NCBI GenBank assembly: GCA_902614225.1
Contig: CACMKJ010000003.1
Span: forward strand, 1 to 56,915
Source of the DNA: Rhodospirillaceae bacterium
Lineage (GTDB): Bacteria > Pseudomonadota > Alphaproteobacteria > TMED109
Reading direction: 5' to 3'
Length of the DNA stretch: 56,915 nucleotides
In this document: piece after piece, positions 13,001 to 21,881 of the stretch
Layout of the letters: the number at the start of each line of letters is the position of its first letter
Position numbering within the stretch: the first letter of the stretch is position 1
The notes under the pieces: model-generated
What the model saw: the letters and a program-made list of their open reading frames with translations, nothing else
Database searches by the model: none
What the model was told of the DNA's origin: nothing
Translations under genes and position numbers: made by a program

Positions 13001-14356
13001 AACCCATAAGTTATACCCAAATCCCTTTCTTGCCAAAGTACCTACAGTAACAAGATTCCAATCTTTTTCTTTTTTTAAAATCCAGACACCTTCTTGTTCA
13101 ATAGCTTCTCTATTCAATGAAAGCTTACTTTTATCATCTACTTTAGGGTTATTATAAAAATTTGTTATATTACTTTTTCCTTCTACTCTTGAGAAAAATA
13201 AATCAAAAAAAAGTTTTTCAGAACTTTCCTCAGTGGGAGGTTCTCCGGGCCTCATAATTTTATAAATTGCAGCTAAGGAGTCAACTCTTGAAACATCTTT
13301 TTCTACTTGCAGAGTGTTTCTGACATAAGGCCCAATTTTATCACTAATAATTATAATATTAAACTTATTAATATTAGATTTGACTAAAGTCTCAATATTA
13401 GCTTCATTAATTTCTTCTCCAGCTTCAGCAAATATTTCACCAGTTTCTTCATTAAAAATATCATTAGCAAAAAACTTACCGTAAATTTCTTCAAATGGAA
13501 CTAAGATTCTAGTTAACCTACTTTCAATAAAACTTCTATTATGACGGTTAGTTAACCTTTCTCCTTTTTTCAGCAATAGTTTATTTGAGGAAGAATCAAT
13601 TAAATCAAAGCTAAGCTCACCTTTTAAATCTTCAAAATTATAAGGTATGCTAACATGAGTATTACTTTCTATATTTACTTCATCATGATCATAAAAATAA
13701 TTTAATATATCTTCATTATCCATGCCCATAGATTTAAGCAAGAATATAAGAGATAATTTTTTTCTTCTATCAACTCTTATAAATAATAAATCCTTAGCAT
13801 CAAACTCTATATCAAGCCATGATCCTCTGTATGGAATTACTCTGGCAGCATAATTAGCGTCAAAGAAAACGCCAGGAGATCTATGCATTTGACTAACTAT
13901 AACTCTTTCCGTTCCATTGATTACGAATGTTGCCTTATCTGTCATTAAGGGTATATCTCCTAAATATACTTCCTCCTCTCTAGCGTCTTGACCTATTTTA
14001 TCACCTGTATCTTCATCAATATTTATTATATCTAATCTAAATATAACTTTAAGAGCAGCTGAATAAGAGAGCCCACGCTGCCTGCACTCTATTACATCAT
14101 ATTTAGGCCTATCTAATTTATAAGATATATATTTTAAACTCATACGCCCTGCATAATCTTTTACAGGAAAAATACTTTTTAAAGCATCATCAATACCAAT
14201 ATCATTTTTATTATGTATCTCTGACTTGGAGTCAAGAAACTGTTGATATGAAGATCTTTGAATTGCTATTAAATTAGGCATATTTACGGTATCTGATAAT
14301 ACACCAAATGTGTGACGTAAACTTCTTCTATTCGTTAGGGACAAACTATTAGACAT
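10034..14356 (-). CDS. rpoB: DNA-directed RNA polymerase subunit beta
   Basis: Beta subunit of RNA polymerase. I choose the ATG giving [18 protein letters not shown] (1440 aa). It has an AGGAG ribosome-binding site just upstream, whereas a possible earlier ATG adds eight unconserved residues. The rifampicin region shows the wild-type pattern [29 protein letters not shown] (read in two pieces). The [11 protein letters not shown] catalytic-centre segment and the C-terminal clamp sequence are present. It is about 100 residues longer than the E. coli protein. It follows rplL after a 114-base gap containing a hairpin. Confidence 0.98.
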   Translation of the reverse strand: MSNSLSLTNRRSLRHTFGVLSDTVNMPNLIAIQRSSYQQFLDSKSEIHNKNDIGIDDALKSIFPVKDYAGRMSLKYISYKLDRPKYDVIECRQRGLSYSAALKVIFRLDIINIDEDTGDKIGQDAREEEVYLGDIPLMTDKATFVINGTERVIVSQMHRSPGVFFDANYAARVIPYRGSWLDIEFDAKDLLFIRVDRRKKLSLIFLLKSMGMDNEDILNYFYDHDEVNIESNTHVSIPYNFEDLKGELSFDLIDSSSNKLLLKKGERLTNRHNRSFIESRLTRILVPFEEIYGKFFANDIFNEETGEIFAEAGEEINEANIETLVKSNINKFNIIIISDKIGPYVRNTLQVEKDVSRVDSLAAIYKIMRPGEPPTEESSEKLFFDLFFSRVEGKSNITNFYNNPKVDDKSKLSLNREAIEQEGVWILKKEKDWNLVTVGTLARKGFGYNLWVKNEDIIKLESEKYDLSAVGRVKLNARLGSSIPEEFGELQMSDILQVIKTVINLKDGIGQCDDIDHLGNRRVRSVGELVENQFRMGLIRMERSIKERMGSVTEEKLVPKELVNAKPLTSVLREFFGSSQLSQFMDQTNPLSEITHKRRLSALGPGGLTRERAGFEVRDVHPTHYGRICPIETPEGPNIGLINSLATYSKINRYGFIESPYRKVINGKVTNEVEYLSAIDEDKYCIAQANAPLTKSNQFVRDLVSCRKDGDFIMSTPDKIDYMDVSPKQLVSVAASLIPFLENDDANRALMGSNMMRQAVPLVINESPIVGTGMEAVVAKDSSAAVVAKRGGFVEQVDAKRIVIRHTDEEKFDVTLGVDVYNLLKFQRSNQNTAINQRPLVKVGDRVEQGDVIADGPATDKGELALGKNVLVAFMPWNGYNYEDSILISERIVRDDVFTSIHIEEFELMARDTKLGPEEITRDIPNVGEESLKNLDETGIVYIGAEVKPNDILVGKVTPKGETPMTPEEKLLRAIFGEKASDVRDTSLKLPAGVSGTVVEVRVFNRRGVDKDERALAIEKEEIERLAKDRDDQIRIIEANIHQRLKGLLVGKQSLKSQKGLKEGQIISEKIFGEIEKKDLWKITTKNQKTMASIENLKNEYDAEMKEISLMFSEKVDKVQSGDDLLPGVLKMVKVFVAVKRKLQPGDKMAGRHGNKGVISKIAPIEDMPHTEDGVPVDIVLNPLGVPSRMNVGQILETHLGWASAGLGKKIKNIINNTKTELKVKSNECRKTLKSFFKSKYYDERINNLKDEEILELLKDIKSGLNMATPVFDGAKNDDIVKLLQLSGLDESGQVSLIDGRTGEMFDRKVTVGYIYMLKLHHLVDDKIHSRSIGPYSLVTQQPLGGKAQFGGQRFGEMEVWALQAYGASYTLQEMLTVKSDDVAGRSKVYESIVRGETNFEAGVPESFNVLVKEMQSLCLDVSLSNDNSTQKIKNNSQEN

Positions 14357-14433
14357 AATACTCCTAAGTAAAAGCTTCAAGCCGAAGCATGATTATTTAA
14401 AAATTAATAAAATTAGACATGAATAAATTATTA

Positions 14434-14463
14434 TACACTTCAAATTTTAAGTTGTGAAGTGTA
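14434..14463 (-). terminator. rplL-rpoB intergenic hairpin (attenuator-like)
   Basis: A perfect 9-bp inverted repeat, TACACTTCA and TGAAGTGTA, encloses a 12-base loop. It lies 7 bases after the rplL stop codon and about 80 bases before rpoB. On the minus strand the 3' arm is followed by an A/T-rich stretch without a long pure T run, so partial termination or RNA processing is more likely than a strong terminator. In E. coli an attenuator and an RNase III site occupy the same gap and lower rpoBC expression relative to L7/L12; a similar role here is inferred. Confidence 0.6.
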
Positions 14464-14470
14464 AAATTAG

Positions 14471-14848
14471 TTATTTAAGATCTATTTTAGCGCCGGCTTC
14501 TTCAAATTTTTTCTTTATTTCTTCAGCTTCTGCCTTTGCTACGCCCTCTTTTATAGGCTTAGGAGCTGCTTCAACTAAATCTTTAGCTTCTTTAAGCCCT
14601 AATCCAGTGGCTGCTCTGACCTCTTTAATTATATTTATCTTTTTATCCCCAACATCAGTTAATATAACATCAAAAGAATCCTTTGCAGCAGCTTGATCAG
14701 ATGAAGCGGCTTCGCCACCTGCAGCAGCAACAGCAACTGGAGCAGCTGCAGAAACACCCCACTTTTCTTGAAGCAGCTTAGATAGTTCAGCAGCCTCCAT
14801 TACAGATAATTTAGATAGCTCGTCTACTATTTTATTTAAATCACTCAT
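14471..14848 (-). CDS. rplL: 50S ribosomal protein L7/L12
   Basis: L7/L12 stalk protein (125 aa), present in several copies per ribosome and recruiting translational GTPases. An N-terminal dimerisation helix pair is followed by the Ala-rich hinge (around residues 35-50). The C-terminal globular domain contains the conserved [20 protein letters not shown] factor-binding surface. It is encoded just after rplJ, whose product anchors it. The hairpin downstream probably allows it to be made in excess over RpoB/RpoC. Confidence 0.97.
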   Translation of the reverse strand: MSDLNKIVDELSKLSVMEAAELSKLLQEKWGVSAAAPVAVAAAGGEAASSDQAAAKDSFDVILTDVGDKKINIIKEVRAATGLGLKEAKDLVEAAPKPIKEGVAKAEAEEIKKKFEEAGAKIDLK

Positions 14849-14870
14849 TACATTCCTTTCTAGTAAATTA

Positions 14871-15380
14871 TTATTTCTTTTTTGAATAGTTTTCTATTAC
14901 ACCTGCAGTCTCAGTAGCAGGAGCATTTAAAACATTGATAAGTTGCTGATGAGGAGCAGTAATAAAACTAACGATTTTTGCTCGCAATTCTTCTAGTGAC
15001 GGCAATTTAGCTAATGCTTCAAACTCTTTAAGCTCTATAATTTTCTTATCAAAACTTGCAGTAATAAATTTTAGTTTTTCATTTTTATCGCTAAACTTTT
15101 TTATTGCTTTAATTCCTGCTAAAGCATCTTCTGAAAATACTAGTGCCGTTGGTCCAGTAAAAAAATCATTTAAACTTTCATAATCAGTACTTTTGGAAGC
15201 TAACTTAACTAAACTATTTTTAGCAACACAAAACTTAGCGCCTACTGCTTTAACCTGACTTCTAAGATCAGTAAGCTCCGCACTATTCAACCCTAAATAG
15301 TGTGTAACAACTACACCTGATGAGTTTTCAAAGGATTCTTTCAAATCTTTTACTATATTTTTTTTAACTTGTTTATCCAT
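14871..15380 (-). CDS. rplJ: 50S ribosomal protein L10
   Basis: Ribosomal protein L10 (169 aa), which forms the stalk base and binds L7/L12 dimers through its C-terminal helix. The N-terminal half shows the typical [16 protein letters not shown] and KNSLVKLA segments. A 117-base non-coding leader upstream is the usual place for L10-(L7/L12)4 autoregulation in bacteria. I cannot show the structured leader by eye, so that regulation is inferred. Confidence 0.96.
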   Translation of the reverse strand: MDKQVKKNIVKDLKESFENSSGVVVTHYLGLNSAELTDLRSQVKAVGAKFCVAKNSLVKLASKSTDYESLNDFFTGPTALVFSEDALAGIKAIKKFSDKNEKLKFITASFDKKIIELKEFEALAKLPSLEELRAKIVSFITAPHQQLINVLNAPATETAGVIENYSKKK

Positions 15381-15462
15381 AATTTGCCTGTAAAATTACA
15401 GACTAAGATATTACTGCTATCTATACAGGATTTATAATACCTATAGTCTTTGACAGAACTTA

Positions 15463-15490
15463 AAAATAATACCAAAATAATTAAAGTCAA
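15463..15490 (-). promoter_or_regulatory. Possible promoter in the rplA-rplJ leader
   Basis: In the 117-base gap between rplA and rplJ the minus strand has TTGACT (15485-15490) and, 16 bases on, TATTTT (15463-15468). A better -10 hexamer, TATTAT, starts two bases later but leaves only 13 bases of spacing. The remaining leader of about 80 bases before rplJ is long enough for an L10 leader. The call rests only on box resemblance in very A/T-rich DNA. Confidence 0.3.
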
Positions 15491-15497
15491 GTGCTAT

Positions 15498-16187
15498 TTA
15501 GTTTATTTTATTTAAAAGCTTTAAAGATGGTCCCATGGTAGAGGAGATATACATGTCCTTAAAGTAATTGCCCTTTGCCCCACTTGGTTTTGCTTTAATT
15601 ATTGCATCTACAAAATTATTAATATTTTTTTCTAATTTTTCTTCAGTAAAACTTATTTTACCTACGCCTGCATGTACTGTGCCTGCTTTGTCCGCTTTAA
15701 ATTCTATTAAACCATCTTTAATGTCTTCAATAGTTTTCTTTAAATCTAAAGTAACTGATCCTAATTTAGGATTAGGCATTAAACCTTTCGGCCCCAGAAC
15801 CTTTCCAAGTTTACCTACTGTAGCCATCATATCTGGAGTTGCTAGAACTCTATCAACTTTAATTTCACTTCCTTCTAATTGCTTTGCTAAGTCTTCTGTA
15901 CCTACAAAGTCTGCTCCAGCATCCTTAGCTTCTTTTGCTTTTTCTTCCTTTGCAAAAACTGCTATCTTTACTTCTTTACCTGTACCATGAGGAAGCTTAA
16001 CTAATCCCTTGACAATTTGATCTGCATGCTTGGGATCAACACCTAAATTTATTGCTATGTCTAAAGTTTCATCAAACTTTAATTTTTTACTTTTTTTTAT
16101 TATAGTAATAGCCTCTTTGACGCTGTAAGACTTAGTTACTTCAATTAAGTCTTTAACACTTTTATACCTTCTACTTCTAGTTACCAT
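15498..16187 (-). CDS. rplA: 50S ribosomal protein L1
   Basis: Ribosomal protein L1 (229 aa), which builds the mobile L1 stalk that handles deacylated tRNA and can repress its own operon. The signature [20 protein letters not shown] (about residues 118-137) and the TVHAGVGK motif are intact. It starts two bases after the rplK stop, the normal rplK-rplA pairing. It ends before a gap that separates it from rplJ. Confidence 0.97.
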   Translation of the reverse strand: MVTRSRRYKSVKDLIEVTKSYSVKEAITIIKKSKKLKFDETLDIAINLGVDPKHADQIVKGLVKLPHGTGKEVKIAVFAKEEKAKEAKDAGADFVGTEDLAKQLEGSEIKVDRVLATPDMMATVGKLGKVLGPKGLMPNPKLGSVTLDLKKTIEDIKDGLIEFKADKAGTVHAGVGKISFTEEKLEKNINNFVDAIIKAKPSGAKGNYFKDMYISSTMGPSLKLLNKIN

Positions 16188-16189
16188 AA

Positions 16190-16618
16190 TTATTTAACCT
16201 CAACTCCCATCGACCTTGCAGTACCTGCAATTATTTTAGAGGCAGCTTCAGGATCTGAAGTATTTAGATCAGGCATCTTTTCCTTAGCTATTTTCAAAAG
16301 TTGCTCTTTAGATATAGATGCAACTGGATCTGCAATGCCTGTCTGACCTGAACCTTTTTTTAAATTAACCTCTTTCTTGATGTAGAAGCTAGCTGGTGGC
16401 TTTTTAACTATAAATTCAAAAGATTTATCTTGAAACACAGTAATTACTACCGGGCAAGGCATACCTTTTTCCAGTTTTTCTGTTTGCGCATTAAATGCTT
16501 TACAAAAATCCATAATATTTAAGCCAGCTTGGCCTAATGCTGGTCCAATAGGTGGAGAAGGACTAGCAGATCCAGCAGGGACTTGTAACTTTACATAACC
16601 TGTTATTTTTTTTGCCAT
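16190..16618 (-). CDS. rplK: 50S ribosomal protein L11
   Basis: Ribosomal protein L11 (142 aa) of the GTPase-associated centre. The Pro-rich N-terminal motif with [22 protein letters not shown] (read around residues 21-42), which contacts the thiostrepton region of 23S rRNA, is clear. The C-terminal rRNA-binding domain ends with [10 protein letters not shown]. It is placed between nusG and rplA as in most bacteria. Confidence 0.97.
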   Translation of the reverse strand: MAKKITGYVKLQVPAGSASPSPPIGPALGQAGLNIMDFCKAFNAQTEKLEKGMPCPVVITVFQDKSFEFIVKKPPASFYIKKEVNLKKGSGQTGIADPVASISKEQLLKIAKEKMPDLNTSDPEAASKIIAGTARSMGVEVK

Positions 16619-16660
16619 ATTTTTTCTAATTCCTGGGTATATAATGTAATTATAAATTAA

Positions 16661-17212
16661 TCAAGATTTTTCTACTTGAGTATACTCAAGTTCAACTGGA
16701 GTAGCTCTACCAAATATAGAAACTGCTACTTTTAGTCTTGATCTATCTGCATCAACTTCTTCAACAACTCCATTAAAAGATGCAAAAGGACCATCAGCAA
16801 CTTTAACTGTTTCTCCAATTTCAAATGAAATTGTAGAAACAATACTTTCTACACCTTCTTTTACTTGCCCAAGTATTCTTTCAGCTTCTTCATCTCTTAA
16901 GGGGACAGGCTTATTAGCAGCACCTAAAAACCCACTTACTTTAGAAGTTTTTTTTACTAAATGCCAGGCATCATCATTCATTATCATTTTAATTAGAATA
17001 TACCCTGGATAAAATTTTTTTTCTCCCTCAACTTTTTTGCCTTTTTTAATTTCCAAAGTCTTTTGAGTAGGCACTAAAAAATCTTCGAAATAATTTGAAA
17101 GACCTTTTTTTTTAATTTCTTTCTTGATATTATTTATCACTTTTGCTTCAAACCCAGAGTGAGTGTGTATTATATACCACTTGTGAGATTCAGTATTTTG
17201 CTGTTGCATCAT
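16661..17212 (-). CDS. nusG: Transcription antitermination/elongation factor NusG
   Basis: NusG (183 aa), which binds the RNA polymerase clamp through its NGN domain and S10 or Rho through its KOW domain. The NGN domain starts at WYIIHTHSGFE (about residues 12-22). The PGYILI strand and the KOW-type segment with DGPFASFNGVVEEVD (about residues 135-150) follow. Two ATG codons stand next to each other at the start. The first overlaps the secE stop by one base, giving the conserved secE-nusG coupling. Confidence 0.97.
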   Translation of the reverse strand: MMQQQNTESHKWYIIHTHSGFEAKVINNIKKEIKKKGLSNYFEDFLVPTQKTLEIKKGKKVEGEKKFYPGYILIKMIMNDDAWHLVKKTSKVSGFLGAANKPVPLRDEEAERILGQVKEGVESIVSTISFEIGETVKVADGPFASFNGVVEEVDADRSRLKVAVSIFGRATPVELEYTQVEKS

Positions 17213-17403
17213 TATATACCTAATATTAGTCTAATCAACCAAGATATGATATTGTCAACCAGTAAAAAAAATAAAGAAAATATTAGAACCATAACAAATA
17301 CCATAGCAGTAGTAATTAAAGTTTCTTTTCTTGTAGGCCACACTATTTTTTGCCCTTCTTGCTTTACTTCTTTAAAAAATTTACTTGGATTAAAATCTTT
17401 CAT
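17212..17403 (-). CDS. secE: Preprotein translocase subunit SecE
   Basis: SecE (63 aa), the small clamp subunit of the SecYEG channel in the inner membrane. It has the short single-span form common in alphaproteobacteria: an amphipathic helix with the conserved EGQKIVWPTRKET (about residues 16-28), then one membrane helix from about residue 30 to 52. It lies between tRNA-Trp and nusG. There is no obvious Shine-Dalgarno sequence, and the likely promoter is so close that the transcript may have almost no leader. Confidence 0.95.
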   Translation of the reverse strand: MKDFNPSKFFKEVKQEGQKIVWPTRKETLITTAMVFVMVLIFSLFFLLVDNIISWLIRLILGI

Positions 17404-17412
17404 AGTGGTTTG

Positions 17413-17441
17413 ACATTATGATAAAAAAACATTTAAGTCAA
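17413..17441 (-). promoter_or_regulatory. Candidate secE-nusG promoter with very short leader
   Basis: On the minus strand a -35 box TTGACT (17436-17441) and a -10 box TAATGT (17413-17418) are 17 bases apart. The -10 box ends only about ten bases before the secE ATG, so the predicted start site is within a few bases of the start codon. This would give a leaderless or near-leaderless mRNA, consistent with the absence of a ribosome-binding site. Inferred by eye. Confidence 0.45.
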
Positions 17442-17494
17442 TTATGAAGTAAGTGCTAATACTCGCATAAAATATATTTCTAAAAAATATTTTT

Positions 17495-17570
17495 TGGCAG
17501 GAGTGGAGGGACTCGAACCCACAGCCCCCGGTTTTGGAGACCGGTGCTCTACCAATTGAGCTACACTCCT
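17495..17570 (-). tRNA. tRNA-Trp (CCA)
   Basis: A complete cloverleaf is readable on the minus strand. The 5' acceptor arm AGGAGTG pairs with CACTCCT, the D arm is GTAGCTCAATTGGTAGAGC, and the anticodon CCA lies in the loop flanked by CCGGT/ACCGG. The T arm contains GGTTCGAGTCC. The discriminator is G and the terminal CCA is encoded. It lies between tRNA-Gly and secE, its standard proteobacterial place. Confidence 0.96.
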
Positions 17571-17578
17571 AAATTCAG

Positions 17579-17652
17579 TGGAGCGGGTGAAGGGAATCGA
17601 ACCCTCGTAGCCAGCTTGGAAGGCTGGAGCTTTACCACTAAGCTACACCCGC
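17579..17652 (-). tRNA. tRNA-Gly (TCC)
   Basis: A complete cloverleaf on the minus strand: acceptor arm GCGGGTG/CACCCGC, anticodon stem CCAGC/GCTGG around the loop carrying TCC (reads GGA/GGG), T arm with GGTTCGATTCC, discriminator T and encoded CCA. Only eight bases separate it from tRNA-Trp, so the two are probably one transcript. Its usual upstream neighbour, tRNA-Tyr, is now about 31 kb away on the far side of the polysaccharide island. Confidence 0.96.
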
Positions 17653-17979
17653 AAAACCTATACTCAATCTAGGTCACAGCAAATTTATTACCTTATCTGT
17701 AACCATTTCTATCTTTTCGCATCACACATGCACCATTTTATTATTTAAGAACCATACAATTATATACACAAAAGATATCAGGATTATACATAAGTATGCA
17801 ATTTAAACAAGCTAATATGCTGAAATAAAAATTTATAAAATAAGTATTTCTATTTCTAAAATTATGTGTTTTATATTTTGTTTATAAAAAAAATTTAAAA
17901 GCTTATTTGTGAGAATAAACTTAAGAAAGTTTGAAAATAAAAAAGCCTTTTTTAGTTACAACTATTATTATATCTGTAG
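17653..17979 (-). other. Intergenic gap at the island/core junction
   Basis: A 327-base A/T-rich gap between tRNA-Gly and the last gene of the polysaccharide island. It must hold the 3' end of the island transcript and a promoter for the tRNA-Gly/tRNA-Trp pair, but I see only weak boxes (a TATAGG close to the tRNA 5' end). The self-complementary AAAAAAGCCTTTTTT-type run near 17940-17955 could be a weak terminator. No open frame, tRNA fragment or repeat of the tRNA-Tyr 3' end is visible. Confidence 0.5.
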
Positions 17980-19008
17980 TTATATTTTGGGCTTGTAAGC
18001 TATTAACATCATATGAGAAGAGTTATTAGATTTGATTAGGTAATCTTGAAATTTCTTTTCGCTGTCTAGACTTTCATCTTCTATCAAACTCAAAATAAAA
18101 GGACCTAATCTATTTTTGTTTATATTTTTTTCAAGATATGCTTGCTTTACAATATCAAAATCCAATAGCCCCGGTGTTGATACAATTACTTTTTCAAATC
18201 CTGCCTGCTCTAACATCTTTTTAATAGATTTTGTATTAAATAAATTTAAATGTTCATGATCTACTGTATCAGACTCTTTTCCCAACACAGTTGTTTCAAA
18301 TCCTCCTATATTCGGACAAGTCAAAAAAATACAGCCACCTCTATTTAAATTTTTAAAACACCATTTCAAAAATTCTCTCGGATCAAATAAATGCTCTATC
18401 ACTTCAAAGTTTACTATAACATCAAACTTAAAACTAATTTTAGCTTTTTCATAAGAGCTTTCTATTACATCTATTTTCTTTTTTCTCAATACTTCTGCTA
18501 AATCAGGGGTAGGTTCAATAGCAATAACTTTTTTAAATAAATTCAATTTTTTTATTTCTTCACAAAAATACCCATATGCCGCTCCTATTTCTAATAAATT
18601 TCCATTTAAATATTTTGAATCAATATTTTCTTTTAAAAAAAATGCTCTAGGTTTAAAAATTTTTTCTTTTCTAATGTCTGCACTGGCAGAAAAAATATAC
18701 TTAGCCCAATAGGCATAATTTAAGGAGTTTTTATAAAAATCTTCTAACACAGCTTTTGTTGGCCTAGGACTGATATACTGCGTCAAACAATTATTACATA
18801 ATAAGTGATTTAAATAATACTTAACGTATAAGGGTTTACTATTTTTGCTTCCACATGATGGACAACATACGTTTACAAAATCCATTGATCTATTTTTAAG
18901 CCACTCGATATCAGCTTTCATAGCTTTCTTTTGTTCCTGCATAAGAATTTTTGGCCTTATGTCATTTTCATTTAATGGCTTTAGATTATTGTTTCTGAGT
19001 TTTTTCAT
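17980..19008 (-). CDS. SAM-dependent methyltransferase with N-terminal zinc ribbon
   Basis: A class I methyltransferase of the kind found in sugar-modification clusters (342 aa). Cys pairs CPSC (49-52) and CNNC (71-74) form a zinc ribbon followed by the typical QYISPRPT sequence. The SAM-binding glycine loop LLEIGAAYGYF is at about 138-148, and a VIVNFEVIEHLFDP segment provides the acidic motif II. This two-part layout resembles sugar C-methyltransferases and small-molecule O-methyltransferases. The substrate is not evident. It is the last gene of the island, next to the tRNA-Gly/Trp pair. Confidence 0.8.
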   Translation of the reverse strand: MKKLRNNNLKPLNENDIRPKILMQEQKKAMKADIEWLKNRSMDFVNVCCPSCGSKNSKPLYVKYYLNHLLCNNCLTQYISPRPTKAVLEDFYKNSLNYAYWAKYIFSASADIRKEKIFKPRAFFLKENIDSKYLNGNLLEIGAAYGYFCEEIKKLNLFKKVIAIEPTPDLAEVLRKKKIDVIESSYEKAKISFKFDVIVNFEVIEHLFDPREFLKWCFKNLNRGGCIFLTCPNIGGFETTVLGKESDTVDHEHLNLFNTKSIKKMLEQAGFEKVIVSTPGLLDFDIVKQAYLEKNINKNRLGPFILSLIEDESLDSEKKFQDYLIKSNNSSHMMLIAYKPKI

Positions 19009-19083
19009 ATTTGATCAACTAATTTCAGTTAACATCTTTGAATACTTTATTCAATACATTAATTGAGTAAACAAATTTTATAA

Positions 19084-20388
19084 TTATTTTACAGGAGCTT
19101 TTAATAATTTAATCAAATTTTGATCCTTTAATTTTTCTATAAATGGATAAGTCTCCCAAATTGGAATATCACAAAGCTCTGCTATATCTATTAGAGATTT
19201 TTTACCGTCTGACCAACTTAATATATCCATTAATAATTTGACTTTGTTACTTTTAATATTGTTACTTATTGTTGGATATAAGCCTCGTTTACCCATTTGC
19301 GGTTCGCCTAAAATATTTACCAATGGATAACAATTATTTTCTATGCCTTCAATACATAGTTTAACAGACTGATATCCTCCATCTAATCCTTCGGGGGTAA
19401 CTACATTCTCTAAATTATCTAATGAAGTATGATATTCATCATACATACCGTATTTTGTTCTCATAATAGATGCTATTGGCAAATCTATTAACGGCGCACA
19501 GTACTGTCTTTCATCTGATCCTCTATCAGACCATTTATACTCTACATAATTTTTATCAATCGCTTTTAAAATATGCTTCGCAATACGATCACTGATAGTA
19601 TCTCCTTTTCTAGATGGTAGAAAAGAATGTGCTCTATCATCTCCTATACAAGTAATATTAAATCCTGCATATACGAATTTTTTAAGATGTTTTAAATTTT
19701 TACTAAGATAAGTTAATGAACCTATAGTTTCTGGAATAAATATAATTCTATATGAATATCTTTTTTTTTTTAAAGACATAATCCATTTTGTAAGAAAAGT
19801 TAGCACAGATGGACCAGATAATTCATTATTAGCCATAGATGGATGACAAATATAAGTTGATAATAAAATCTCCCTTTTAGACTCTCCTCTAATAAGAACT
19901 TCACCGTATGTTAAACTTCCATCAAATAACTCTGAGTCAATGTAAATTTCATATTCTCCGTCAATTAATTTTTTTCTATTTTCTTCTGATATACAAAATC
20001 CCCAATTTTTTTTATAATAACTGGTTACATATGGTATTGCTTTTTTTTGATCTGGCAGAGAGTGTAAATGCTTTTGTAACTCATCTAGAGTTATTTTTTT
20101 ATGAATTGGTACACTATAACCAACAATATGGAGATTATTATTTTTAAAGTCACAAATTTTTTTACCATTGGGAAGTTTAATCCAAGCATTTCTTATTTTC
20201 CACTCTTTAGGAACAACCCAATCAAATACTTTTGTTCCACTAGGTATTTTTTTTATACTTAAGTTAGGAATATGTAGTTGAATTTTTCTTAACGTTTGAT
20301 CTACTCCCTCTCCAGTAATACTTCTATTTATAGGCCAAAGTTCTTTACAAAACTTCCAAATGCTAACACCTATTTTTTTATTCTCCAA
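19084..20388 (-). CDS. DUF4910/aminopeptidase-like domain protein
   Basis: A 434-aa protein that I recognise as the DUF4910 (aminopeptidase-like) family common in polysaccharide and secondary-metabolite clusters. It starts with the typical WPINRSITGEG stretch (18-28). Possible metal-binding residues of an M28-like fold are His182 and Glu189 (ICHPSMANNELSGP) and Glu220 (IPETIGS); RGSDERQY follows near residue 286. The last 60 residues look like a winged helix. The family's reaction is not established; amide or peptide-bond hydrolysis is an inference. It sits 12 bases after the MaoC-SDR-ACP gene, in the same run as the acyl module. Confidence 0.7.
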   Translation of the reverse strand: MENKKIGVSIWKFCKELWPINRSITGEGVDQTLRKIQLHIPNLSIKKIPSGTKVFDWVVPKEWKIRNAWIKLPNGKKICDFKNNNLHIVGYSVPIHKKITLDELQKHLHSLPDQKKAIPYVTSYYKKNWGFCISEENRKKLIDGEYEIYIDSELFDGSLTYGEVLIRGESKREILLSTYICHPSMANNELSGPSVLTFLTKWIMSLKKKRYSYRIIFIPETIGSLTYLSKNLKHLKKFVYAGFNITCIGDDRAHSFLPSRKGDTISDRIAKHILKAIDKNYVEYKWSDRGSDERQYCAPLIDLPIASIMRTKYGMYDEYHTSLDNLENVVTPEGLDGGYQSVKLCIEGIENNCYPLVNILGEPQMGKRGLYPTISNNIKSNKVKLLMDILSWSDGKKSLIDIAELCDIPIWETYPFIEKLKDQNLIKLLKAPVK

Positions 20389-20399
20389 ATACTTAATCC

Positions 20400-21875
20400 T
20401 TAAGTGTTTTTATTAGTTAATTTAGATTTTACAGTATTTACAATATCATCCAATGATATCAAAATTTCAAAATTTTCAGAAGAAAACTTTATAGCGAAAT
20501 AATTTTCTACTTCCAGAATAATTTTGATATGATTTAAAGAATCCCAACCTCTAGTATATCCAAGAGCCGCGTTATCAAGTTCGTTAATATCTTCCAATTC
20601 AAGTTCTTTCATTATAATTGAACTAACTTTTGCTTTGATATCAATATCTTCATTTTCAGAAGAAAGTATTTTTTTATCTATATGTTTAAATTGGTTTTGA
20701 AAATTATTATATCTATTTTGATCGTCTAAACTATGACCTTTATCAACAAACTTAATCTCGCCAGATTTATTTATTCCTATATCTAATATTTCTATGTTAG
20801 ACCCCGAAGTTAATAGCATTTCAGAAATATAATTAGCAACTTCTTCTGGTAAAAGTGTGGGGGAGTTTCCACGAATATTCTTTGAAAATTTTGTTCTCAC
20901 AAAACCTGGCATTAGAACTTGTGTTCTAACTCCATACTTCTTATATTTTTTATCTAATGTCACTGCATAGTTAGTAGTCATACTTTTTGCAGCGCTATAA
21001 TCCTCAATGTTTGAATTTATATTAAATAAAGAGGTGGAACCAATAAAGATAATTCTTCCTTTTTGTCTTGATAGCATTCTAGGAACTAAAGTATTTGTTA
21101 TACTTTTAAAAGCTGTGTAGTTAATCGCTACCAAATCTTTAATGTCAGATTCTATTGAAGATGACGCAGAATGAACAAAAACGTCAATTTCTATATTTTC
21201 TTTTTTTATAAAATTTGACACTACTTTATGTCCATTAGGTTTGGTTAAGTCAGCTGAAATAAACTTAATTTTAGAATTATTATCCTTAATATACTTTTTA
21301 ATTGTATTTCTATGCTCTCCAGGTTTTCTGTCGTGATACACTATTGAGTAACCATCTTTGACTAACTTTTTAACTATGCTAGATCCTATTGATCCTTTTG
21401 CGCCAGTAACAAAGGCCCATTGGTTTCGGTTAGTTCTTTTGATACTTTTAATGCTTTTGACATTCCATTCATTTTCTGTAGCTTGAACGGTTAATTCTGC
21501 TTCTATAACTATCTCAGATTGACGGTGCACTAAAACGTTAATTTTTAATATTCTCAATACTAGATTTATATCTACTATTTTCGCACTGTAAGAAATAATT
21601 TGGTTATAAAATATCGGAAGAGTAGCTTTTATTTTATGTCCTAAATATAATGATGGTTGTCCTGGAAAAATCATTCCTGCTATCATAGAAAATGGCGCAA
21701 TAGCCAAATGAACTGGCACGATAGGCTTCATAAAAGCAGTAGAAGCTGCATACTTCTTATCATAATGAAGTAAATTTTTGTCACCACTTAAAGAACAAAA
21801 ATTATCAAAATCTTTATTTTTAAAAGTTTTTTCAAATGTTACATAGTCACCAATATTAAAATCTTTAAAATTCAT
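20400..21875 (-). CDS. MaoC dehydratase - SDR - acyl carrier fusion protein
   Basis: A three-part protein (491 aa). Residues 1-135 resemble a MaoC-type hot-dog hydratase, with the catalytic D/H pattern in SGDKNLLHYD (30-39). Residues 152-375 are a short-chain dehydrogenase with cofactor motif TGAKGSIG (157-164) and catalytic YSAAK (Tyr293, Lys297). Residues 412-488 are an acyl carrier domain with the phosphopantetheine serine in GWDSLNH (Ser446). It is followed or preceded at 7-12 bases by its neighbours, so it is in an operon with the AAC(3)-FkbH protein. The layout suggests that a carrier-bound acyl group is reduced or dehydrated. No ketosynthase is nearby. The function is inferred. Confidence 0.8.
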   Translation of the reverse strand: MNFKDFNIGDYVTFEKTFKNKDFDNFCSLSGDKNLLHYDKKYAASTAFMKPIVPVHLAIAPFSMIAGMIFPGQPSLYLGHKIKATLPIFYNQIISYSAKIVDINLVLRILKINVLVHRQSEIVIEAELTVQATENEWNVKSIKSIKRTNRNQWAFVTGAKGSIGSSIVKKLVKDGYSIVYHDRKPGEHRNTIKKYIKDNNSKIKFISADLTKPNGHKVVSNFIKKENIEIDVFVHSASSSIESDIKDLVAINYTAFKSITNTLVPRMLSRQKGRIIFIGSTSLFNINSNIEDYSAAKSMTTNYAVTLDKKYKKYGVRTQVLMPGFVRTKFSKNIRGNSPTLLPEEVANYISEMLLTSGSNIEILDIGINKSGEIKFVDKGHSLDDQNRYNNFQNQFKHIDKKILSSENEDIDIKAKVSSIIMKELELEDINELDNAALGYTRGWDSLNHIKIILEVENYFAIKFSSENFEILISLDDIVNTVKSKLTNKNT

Positions 21876-21881
21876 AACACC

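Noticed and set aside
15450-15475. TTGACA-like box on the plus strand in the rplA-rplJ gap
   Set aside because: No gene on the plus strand follows it; all neighbours are read from the minus strand, so it is probably a chance match.
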